The translations under genes and the position numbers were made by a program. Shown one piece after another: positions 1-5,106 of a DNA stretch of 5,273 nucleotides. Origin of the DNA: Rickettsiales bacterium (lineage in GTDB: Bacteria; Pseudomonadota; Alphaproteobacteria; TMED109); NCBI GenBank assembly GCA_002720125.1, contig PBGQ01000009.1:13960-19232 (forward strand), given 5' to 3'. The notes below the pieces were generated by a model. The model made no database searches and was not told where the DNA came from. It worked only from the letters and a program-made list of their open reading frames with translations. Numbering within the stretch: the first letter of the stretch is position 1; each line of letters starts with the position of its first letter.

Positions 1-63
1 TTAACTAGATCATCATATCATGCAGATGAAGACTTTGATAAGTTGAGGAGGAAATATGCATGA
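1..63 (+). CDS. lipA: Lipoyl synthase, C-terminal end only (partial)
   Basis: The first 20 codons in frame 1 read to a TGA at 61-63 and contain RSSYHADEDF, the characteristic C-terminal segment of lipoyl synthase. LipA is a radical-SAM, two [4Fe-4S] cluster enzyme that inserts sulfur at C6 and C8 of octanoyl groups on lipoyl domains (pyruvate and 2-oxoglutarate dehydrogenases, glycine cleavage H protein). Its cluster-binding cysteines lie upstream of the window, so they cannot be checked. The serine in the RSS motif is known in the family as a ligand to the auxiliary cluster. The gene overlaps the next start codon by 8 bp, and its Arg-Arg codons (AGG AGG) double as that gene's ribosome binding site. 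A lipA followed by a RatA/COQ10 gene is a familiar alphaproteobacterial arrangement. The call is firm despite the short fragment because the motif is distinctive. Confidence 0.9.
   Translation, partial: LTRSSYHADEDFDKLRRKYA
46..51 (+). promoter_or_regulatory. Shine-Dalgarno AGGAGG inside the lipA coding end
   Basis: A perfect AGGAGG sits 4 nt before the ATG at 56 and is read in the lipA frame as Arg-Arg. It fixes the start of the downstream gene and suggests translational coupling with lipA. It is the strongest ribosome binding site in the window; most other genes here have none that I can see. Confidence 0.8.
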
Positions 64-487
64 TTTTAATGAAACAAAATTATTACCCTACACTGTAAAA
101 CAACTTTATAGCATAGTCATAGATGTTGAAAAATATCCAGAATTTTTACCTTGGTGTATTGGATCAACAGTGATTAAAAAAAGAGATATAAACAATTTCG
201 ATGCAAAATTAAAAGTTGGTTATAAGGCTATTGATGAAGAGTATATTAGTAGAGTTTCTGGAGATTATTTAAAAGAGATTTCCAGCAATGCTATATCCGG
301 ACCTTTTAAATTGTTGGAGAGTAAATGGAAATTCAATAAAGTCAATGATTTCTGCGAAGTAGAATTTTCTATACGCTACGAATTTAAATCATTTCTTCTT
401 GGTAAAATTATGGGGGCACTATTTAAAAAAGCATCAGAAAAAATGTTTCAAGCTTTTCAGGATAGAGCTAAAAATTTATATAACTGA
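56..487 (+). CDS. ratA: RatA / COQ10-family START-fold protein (polyketide cyclase/dehydrase superfamily)
   Basis: A complete 143-residue protein, the usual length for single-domain members of this family. Recognised from DVEKYPEFLPWC (residues 23-34), the GPFKLLESKWKF block (82-93), and YEFKSFLLGKIMG (108-120), which is followed by the usual C-terminal helix. The fold is a hydrophobic-cavity START-like barrel. Mitochondrial Coq10 binds coenzyme Q and supports respiration, and alphaproteobacterial members beside lipA are commonly taken as its homologues. The E. coli relative RatA was reported to bind the 50S subunit and block subunit joining, hence the toxin name. Nothing here shows toxin activity and no antitoxin is adjacent, so a ubiquinone-related role is more likely, by inference. 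The start is secured by the AGGAGG 4 nt upstream. It overlaps lipA by 8 bp and runs tail to tail into the minus-strand pncC by 12 bp. Confidence 0.9.
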   Translation: MHDFNETKLLPYTVKQLYSIVIDVEKYPEFLPWCIGSTVIKKRDINNFDAKLKVGYKAIDEEYISRVSGDYLKEISSNAISGPFKLLESKWKFNKVNDFCEVEFSIRYEFKSFLLGKIMGALFKKASEKMFQAFQDRAKNLYN

Positions 488-961
488 TTTTAATATAATA
501 TAAGATTGATATATAGAAAATAAGGCGGCTTCATTTCTGATTGTATTTCTATCTCCTTTATATTTTTTTTTAATAACATACTTTTTTTTTGATTTTTTAT
601 AAAAGAAAGAATGATAAACTAAGCCAATTGGCTTACTTTTTGTTCCACCACCGGGGCCAGCGACTCCGGTAACTGCCATAGAAAATTGTACTTCTTTAAA
701 TTTTGATAATTTTTCCACCATTGATGATGCAGTCTCTTTACTTACGGCACCAAATTCGTTTAATATTGATTTAGGCACTTTTAATAATACGTTCTTAGAG
801 TCATTTGAATACGAAACGACTCCAAATTTGAAAATCTTTGAAACACCTTCTACATCAATTAATTTTGATGAAATCAAGCCTCCTGTACAAGACTCTGCTA
901 GATTAATATTAATATTGTTTCTTATACACAAACTTACTAATTTTGTAGCATAATTCTTCAT
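476..961 (-). CDS. pncC: Nicotinamide-nucleotide amidase, CinA C-terminal domain protein
   Basis: A 161-residue single-domain protein, close to the length of E. coli PncC, without the N-terminal MoaB-like domain of full CinA. Family enzymes deamidate nicotinamide mononucleotide to nicotinate mononucleotide plus ammonia, recycling NMN released, for example, by NAD-dependent DNA ligase. Visible motifs are AESCTGG (22-28, with the family's nucleophilic serine at Ser24), GVVSYSN (47-53), GAVS (71-74), TGVAGPGGGT (98-107) and KPIGLV (110-115). All are conserved, so it should be active. A lysine-rich stretch at about residues 122-137 is encoded by two runs of nine adenines. The start overlaps the pgpA stop as ATGA, indicating coupling, and no Shine-Dalgarno is visible. 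It is the last gene of the ispDF-pgpA-pncC unit, and its stop codon lies inside ratA on the opposite strand. Competence or DNA-damage roles implied by the name cinA are not supported by this domain alone. Confidence 0.93.
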   Translation of the reverse strand: MKNYATKLVSLCIRNNININLAESCTGGLISSKLIDVEGVSKIFKFGVVSYSNDSKNVLLKVPKSILNEFGAVSKETASSMVEKLSKFKEVQFSMAVTGVAGPGGGTKSKPIGLVYHSFFYKKSKKKYVIKKKYKGDRNTIRNEAALFSIYQSYIILKSVI

Positions 962-1416
962 ATTATATAGACATTTATAAATAATATAACCGAAGCTGCT
1001 TGTAATGCTGCAACGATATCATCCAAAACTATCCCAAAACAGCCTGAATAATTCTTGTCTATATAATCTGCAGGAAAAATTTTTACAATATCAAAAAATC
1101 TAAATAATACAAAAGCTAATAGCAGGTTTAAAAAATTATACTCTAAAAACATTGCTGTTATAACCTGACCAATAAATTCATCAATAATTATTTCTTTTTT
1201 ATCTTCCTTACCTTTTTTTAACTGGTAAATATAAATAGTTAAAAATGATAAAAGTATAACTAAAAATAAAAAGACTACAAAATAATTTAATGGTAAGTAT
1301 GGTTTTGCTAGTATATAAAATAAGACGCCAACTATAGATCCTATAGTTCCAGGCATTTTACTTATAAAACCTAATCCGAATAATGTACAAAATATTTTAG
1401 ATAAATTAAAGTACAT
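958..1416 (-). CDS. pgpA: Phosphatidylglycerophosphatase A
   Basis: A 152-residue integral membrane protein. PgpA removes the phosphate from phosphatidylglycerophosphate to give phosphatidylglycerol at the inner membrane. Family motifs seen in order: GLGF..MPGTIGS (14-27), IIIDEFIGQ (76-84), the LFRFFDIVK block (104-112) and GIVLDDIVAA (128-137). The acidic residues expected to bind metal (Asp79, Glu80, Asp109, Asp132, Asp133) are present. Hydrophobic stretches at about 9-38, 41-64, 85-111 and 127-152 fit a four-helix membrane protein. Two usual residues differ: the Pro normally after the FDxxK lysine is Ile113, and the Gly normally ending DDxxAG is Ala137. It lies 9 bp after ispDF and overlaps pncC by 4 bp, so it is probably co-transcribed. 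The ATG at 1416 puts the N-terminal motif at the usual distance, although no clear ribosome binding site precedes it. Confidence 0.92.
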   Translation of the reverse strand: MYFNLSKIFCTLFGLGFISKMPGTIGSIVGVLFYILAKPYLPLNYFVVFLFLVILLSFLTIYIYQLKKGKEDKKEIIIDEFIGQVITAMFLEYNFLNLLLAFVLFRFFDIVKIFPADYIDKNYSGCFGIVLDDIVAALQAASVILFINVYII

Positions 1417-1425
1417 AAATGTTCA

Positions 1426-2598
1426 TTAAATTGTTTGCTTCATAGTAACTATGCTAATTGCTGCAATTCCTTCTCCCTTTCCTAAAAACCCCATTTTTTC
1501 AGTAGTTGTAGCTTTAATAGAAATACAGTTTTTATTAATGCACAAGATGTCAGATAAAATCTTACGCATCTGTAAAGTATATTTGCTAATACGGGGTTTT
1601 TCACAAATAATAGTATTATCAGCATGAATTAACTGAGCATTATTCTTAATTATTAATTGATTAACATTTCCAAGAAGGATTTTAGAGTCTATATTTTTAT
1701 ATTTAGGGTTTTTATCTGGAAATAATTTTCCAATATCTCCTAAGTTCAGTGCTCCACATATAGCATCAATAAGTGCGTGAATGCCAACATCAGCATCAGA
1801 ATGACCTTCTAATCCTTTTGAAAAATTAATTTTTTTTCCAAAGATTACCAAATTTTTACCTTCGCAAAATTTGTGAAAATCTATACCATGACCTATTTTA
1901 GTATTATTATTTTTTTCTAGCATTTTTTTAATTAAATCATAGTCTTTTTTAGTGGTAATTTTTTTATTTAATTCATCGCCATCAACAATATTTATTTTTT
2001 TTTTAAGCATACTATAAATTTGAGCATCATCTGTATATTTATCTAAATCATTTTTTTTAATTTTTTTGTAAGCATTTAGTAGTTTAGTAGTATTAAACCC
2101 TTGAGGTGTTTGAGAGGTGTACATATGTTCTCTATTAATATCTTTATGTACTTGTTTGTCTTTAATAAATTTGATACTTTCTTGAATCTTAATAACTGGA
2201 ATGACAGCGTCATTTTTCATCAAACTTTTAAATACACGAATTATTAGTTCTTGACTGACTAGTGGCCTTACTGCATCGTGGATAAGTATATATTCAAAAT
2301 TATTCTTTTTTGCATACATCAAGCCATTTAAAGAAGATAATTGTCTGCTTTCACCTCCTTTTAATATTTTTATAAGGGGATGTTTATTAATAGTTTTTGA
2401 ACAGTTGAAATGCTTATTATTTATTAATACTAAAATTTTATGTACAAACTTTAAATTAAGAAATCTTTTTATTGTAAAATTTAAAATAGTTTCATTGTTT
2501 ATCTTTAAATACTGTTTAGGTGTTTTTACTTTAAATCTTTTTCCTTTCCCAGAAGCAAGTATTATAACTGCTAATTTTTTGTTTTTTTCTTTTTTCAT
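1426..2598 (-). CDS. ispDF: Bifunctional IspD/IspF: MEP cytidylyltransferase and MECDP synthase
   Basis: A 390-residue fusion carrying two steps of the methylerythritol phosphate isoprenoid pathway. The IspD half (about 7-228) forms CDP-methylerythritol from MEP and CTP. It shows the nucleotide-binding LASGKGKRF (14-22), PKQYL (27-31, with the catalytic-type Arg21 and Lys28), HDAVRPLVS (107-115), QTPQGF (163-168), TDDA (189-192) and NKKIT (211-215). The IspF half (about 234-390) cyclises CDP-ME-2-phosphate to MEcPP. It shows GHGIDFH (236-242), GLEGHSDADVGIH (262-274), LGDIGKLFPD (286-295) and ATTTEKMGFLGKGEGIAA (363-380). The zinc ligands Asp240, His242 and His274 are all present. The usual AAG of IspD is ASG, a mild change. 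Such fusions are typical of alphaproteobacteria and some epsilonproteobacteria. It heads the minus-strand unit and diverges from ntrB across 27 bp. No Shine-Dalgarno precedes the ATG. One coding-strand run of ten adenines (complement of 1995-2004) encodes KKK. Confidence 0.96.
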   Translation of the reverse strand: MKKEKNKKLAVIILASGKGKRFKVKTPKQYLKINNETILNFTIKRFLNLKFVHKILVLINNKHFNCSKTINKHPLIKILKGGESRQLSSLNGLMYAKKNNFEYILIHDAVRPLVSQELIIRVFKSLMKNDAVIPVIKIQESIKFIKDKQVHKDINREHMYTSQTPQGFNTTKLLNAYKKIKKNDLDKYTDDAQIYSMLKKKINIVDGDELNKKITTKKDYDLIKKMLEKNNNTKIGHGIDFHKFCEGKNLVIFGKKINFSKGLEGHSDADVGIHALIDAICGALNLGDIGKLFPDKNPKYKNIDSKILLGNVNQLIIKNNAQLIHADNTIICEKPRISKYTLQMRKILSDILCINKNCISIKATTTEKMGFLGKGEGIAAISIVTMKQTI

Positions 2599-2625
2599 AT
2601 ATAATATTATAAATTTAGCAACAAT
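2599..2625. promoter_or_regulatory. Candidate divergent promoter with palindromic TATAAT boxes (ispDF / ntrB)
   Basis: The whole spacer between the divergent ispDF and ntrB starts is 27 bp. It contains the perfect palindrome TATAATATTATA at 2600-2611, which presents a consensus -10 hexamer on each strand (2600-2605 on plus, 2611-2606 on minus). The plus-strand box would give a start near 2612, about 14 nt before the ntrB ATG. The minus-strand box would give a start near 2599, one base before the ispDF ATG, implying a leaderless or nearly leaderless message. Any -35 would have to lie inside the opposite gene, and I see no good match to TTGACA. In DNA this AT-rich a TATAAT by chance is not rare, so the promoter call is moderate. 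Confidence 0.45.
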
Positions 2626-3699
2626 ATGATTAAAAATACAGCTATTAAAGATTTAATTTCAATATTACCCATGCCAGCGGTGATAGTAGACTTTAAGGGA
2701 TATATTAAGTCTACTAATTATCTGTATAATGAAAAATTTAAGCTAAATAGATTATCAAGTAAAAATAGAATAAAATTACAAACATTTTTAAACTTTGATG
2801 TTGAAAATATATTAAAAAGACTTACTTCTGGAGATACATCCGTATCTACTTATGATTATAAATTTAATGATCTAGATGAAAATGAAATCACTGTAGACTT
2901 ACACTTTAATACAATTAAAGACAAAGAGATATTGTTATTAATTCAAGAAAAAAATAATTTTAAAACTTATATGCCTCAATATAGCAAGCAAATGAGTGAT
3001 ATTTTTATGGAAGGCTTTTATAGCAGCTTAAATAGAAATATTAGTAATCCTATAACAACTTTGCTTGGCGCAACTGAATTATTGAATTCATTGGAAAAAA
3101 AAGATATGGCATCATCAAAAAAACTTTATCAAATAATAAAAGAAGAAGGTTCAAAAATAAAGAATTTCCTTAATAAGGTTTTTTATTTTGATTCTAGTGT
3201 TTCTATAAACACAAATAATGTAAATATTCATGAATGTTTAAATGCCGCACTTAAATCGTTAGAAAATAAATCTTATAATTTAAAAAATATTGAAAAAATT
3301 TTTGATCCATCTATACCTAAAGTCTTTTTTGATAAAAAAAAGTTAATAATGTGTTTTGAAAATATTTTAATAAACTCTATTGAGAACAACAAGAATGCTA
3401 ACATTAAGATATTTACAAAAATCGATCATGGTATGTACATAAGATCAGATGATTTGCAAAAAGTACTAAAACTTCCGATTTTAATAAAAATAAAAGATTT
3501 CGGGAGCGGAGTTGATGAAAAAATTGAACAATTTATGTTTTATCCTTTTGTTTCAAACAAATCTCAGTCTGATGGTTTAGGTTTAACATTTACAAATATC
3601 ACCGTATCACTTTATGGAGGATACTTAAAATATGAAAAAGAGAAGGATGGAACAGCATTTAACATATACTTGCCGATTAATAAAATAGGAGTTTCTTAA
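2626..3699 (+). CDS. ntrB: NtrB-like nitrogen sensor histidine kinase lacking the phosphoacceptor His
   Basis: A 357-residue soluble protein, close to usual NtrB (GlnL) length, with no membrane segment. A PAS domain spans about 8-110, a DHp helix pair about 122-180 and a GHKL ATPase domain about 200-353. Canonical NtrB, controlled by PII, autophosphorylates the His of HEIKNPL and phosphorylates or dephosphorylates NtrC. Here that motif reads RNISNPI (137-143) within a well-aligned helix that continues as LLGATELL. The His is Arg137 (codon AGA, 3034-3036) and the Glu needed for phosphatase action is Asn138. The ATP-binding side is mostly kept: N box Asn246 and Asn250, DFGSG (291-295), FYPFVS (305-310), DGLGL (316-320, the first Gly of GxGLGL being Ser315) and GTAFNIYLP near the end. 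It is followed directly by ntrC, which fixes its identity. It probably binds ATP, but ordinary autokinase activity is not expected. The frame is intact, so it is not an obvious pseudogene. The ATG at 2626 lacks a visible ribosome binding site. Confidence 0.85.
   Translation: MIKNTAIKDLISILPMPAVIVDFKGYIKSTNYLYNEKFKLNRLSSKNRIKLQTFLNFDVENILKRLTSGDTSVSTYDYKFNDLDENEITVDLHFNTIKDKEILLLIQEKNNFKTYMPQYSKQMSDIFMEGFYSSLNRNISNPITTLLGATELLNSLEKKDMASSKKLYQIIKEEGSKIKNFLNKVFYFDSSVSINTNNVNIHECLNAALKSLENKSYNLKNIEKIFDPSIPKVFFDKKKLIMCFENILINSIENNKNANIKIFTKIDHGMYIRSDDLQKVLKLPILIKIKDFGSGVDEKIEQFMFYPFVSNKSQSDGLGLTFTNITVSLYGGYLKYEKEKDGTAFNIYLPINKIGVS
3687..3691 (+). promoter_or_regulatory. Shine-Dalgarno AGGAG upstream of the proposed ATT start of ntrC
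   Basis: AGGAG in the last codons of ntrB ends 9 nt before the ATT at 3701, an acceptable spacing. It lies about 70 nt before the first conventional start codon (TTG, 3761), which itself has no such site. It therefore supports initiation at or near 3701 and coupling to ntrB translation. Confidence 0.55.
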
Positions 3700-3700
3700 T

Positions 3701-5104
3701 ATTTTTAAAATAACCATAGTAGACTCAAATGAAAACTTTCAATTTGTTTTTAGTAAATACTTGCAATCATGTAATTATGAAATTGTTCAGTTTAGAAGTT
3801 ATGATGAATTTAAAACTAATTTACATTTATACAAGAAAAATTTAGTAATATTTGATGAGCTCGTCCTAAAAGGAAATAGGAAATCATTATTTAATGATAT
3901 TAATAATTCTGGTCCTAGCATATATTATTTATTTCTAATGAATGATGAAAATGATTTTAAAGAAAATTTTATCCAGGGCATTGAAAAAATATTTTTTTTA
4001 AAGAAGCCATTTGACTTAGAAGAATTAAAAATAAAAGTAGATAACATACTTCAAAGTAATATATCCGATATTACGAAATTTAATCTTAATTTGAATATTC
4101 CCTTACTAGAAAAAACTGAAAAGACTAAAAACATATTCAATGGAATTAAAAAAGTAGTCAACAATAATTTCAACGTACTAATTTCTGGAGAGTCAGGAAC
4201 TGGTAAAAGACAAATAGTTAATACTATTAATAGTTTAATGCCTAAGCCTAATCATATGTTAGAATTAGATTTTTTAGATTATAGAAGCACTAACTTCAGA
4301 AATTTACTAGAGGATAATATAGACTTCTCTGAATTTCTACAAAAAAAGGAAATAAATGCAAATACTGATCCTAAAATAATCTATTTTAAGGATATTGATT
4401 TGCTAGATGCTGAATTACAAATTATTTTAACAAGTTTTTTAAAAAGTAAAAAAGGCAGAAAATATTTCTTTAAAAATAGAAAAATAATTGCAACTACCAC
4501 TAAGAGCATGAAACAGAGCTTAAGAAATAATAATTTTTCTAATGAATTGTTCTATTTATTAGAGATGTATAACATTTTCTCCATTCCTTTGAGGCATAGA
4601 AGCGAAGATATTAAAATTCTTGTTGAAGAAATTATTGTAGAATATAACAGCAAATATGAAACTAATAAAACTATAGATGTAAATGCATATTCTGATTTAT
4701 CTAATTACATATGGCCAGGTAATATTACACAATTAAAAAATTTTATACATAGATGCTTAAGATTAGAAGGTGTTAATCTATTGTCTAAAAAGAATATTAT
4801 TGAAGAATTAAAAAATGAATTTCAATATGCTGAAAAAGGTTTTATTGAAGATTGGAAAATAAACTTTTCTGAAGTAGTCGCAAAAAATATTAGAGGTTAT
4901 TTAGCATATAATAAGAAAATAAATAGTGGCATTTACTATAAATTACTTAAAGAATTTGAAAGACCATTAATTATAGAAATCCTAAACCATACTAATAATA
5001 ACCAACTACTTTCTTCAGAAATATTAGGCATTAATAGAAATACATTAAGAAAAAAAATGGCAGATTATGAAATAGAAATAATTAAAAAAGCATCTAGAGA
5101 TTGA
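3701..5104 (+). CDS. ntrC: NtrC-like response regulator with degenerate AAA+ domain, probable ATT start
   Basis: Read from ATT at 3701 the protein has 467 residues, close to E. coli NtrC (469). A start at TTG 3761 would delete the first receiver strand, whose sequence KITIVDSNE lies in frame just upstream. The receiver (about 1-125) keeps the phosphorylatable Asp52 and KPFD, but has only one of the two acidic-pocket residues (Asp8, then Ser9) and no clear conserved Ser/Thr. The AAA+ domain (about 140-360) keeps Walker A GESGTGK (163-169), PLRHRSEDI and WPGN. It lacks the GAFTGA loop that contacts sigma54; the Walker B Asp is Lys230 and its Glu is Asp231; the arginine fingers are Ser280 and Leu286; the sensor II Arg is Thr343. 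The alphaproteobacterial linker and Fis-type helix-turn-helix (about 419-460, with GINRNTLRKK at 443-452) are excellent. I infer a DNA-binding regulator that does not activate sigma54 polymerase. Rhodobacter capsulatus NtrC, known to work with sigma70 and lacking GAFTGA, is a precedent. Confidence 0.88.
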   Translation: MFKITIVDSNENFQFVFSKYLQSCNYEIVQFRSYDEFKTNLHLYKKNLVIFDELVLKGNRKSLFNDINNSGPSIYYLFLMNDENDFKENFIQGIEKIFFLKKPFDLEELKIKVDNILQSNISDITKFNLNLNIPLLEKTEKTKNIFNGIKKVVNNNFNVLISGESGTGKRQIVNTINSLMPKPNHMLELDFLDYRSTNFRNLLEDNIDFSEFLQKKEINANTDPKIIYFKDIDLLDAELQIILTSFLKSKKGRKYFFKNRKIIATTTKSMKQSLRNNNFSNELFYLLEMYNIFSIPLRHRSEDIKILVEEIIVEYNSKYETNKTIDVNAYSDLSNYIWPGNITQLKNFIHRCLRLEGVNLLSKKNIIEELKNEFQYAEKGFIEDWKINFSEVVAKNIRGYLAYNKKINSGIYYKLLKEFERPLIIEILNHTNNNQLLSSEILGINRNTLRKKMADYEIEIIKKASRD

Positions 5105-5106
5105 TA

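Noticed and set aside
56..487. RatA as part of a toxin-antitoxin module
   Set aside because: No RatB-like partner or antitoxin is adjacent; the neighbour is lipA, and the family name is inherited from E. coli. A COQ10-like role fits the context better.
488..600. Intrinsic terminator in the T-rich stretch after ratA
   Set aside because: The T-runs lie within the coding region of pncC (as A-runs on its sense strand) and no GC-rich stem precedes them on the plus strand.
2560..2626. Sigma54 -24/-12 promoter for ntrB or ispDF
   Set aside because: No GG-N10-GC pattern is present in this nearly all-AT stretch.
2405..2629. A 74-codon plus-strand open frame overlapping the 5' end of ispDF
   Set aside because: It is antisense to the well-conserved IspD domain; the translation is Phe/Leu/Ile-rich as expected from the complement of lysine-rich coding DNA, and no ribosome binding site or motif supports it.
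3761..3763. TTG as the start codon of ntrC
   Set aside because: It would remove the first beta strand and acidic residue of the receiver, has no Shine-Dalgarno, and leaves 62 bases after ntrB that clearly encode receiver sequence in the same frame.
2626..5104. ntrB and ntrC as pseudogenes
   Set aside because: Both frames are intact at normal family length, spacing is tight, and several motifs (Walker A, Fis helix-turn-helix, DxGxG, linker) are very well kept, which does not fit simple decay.
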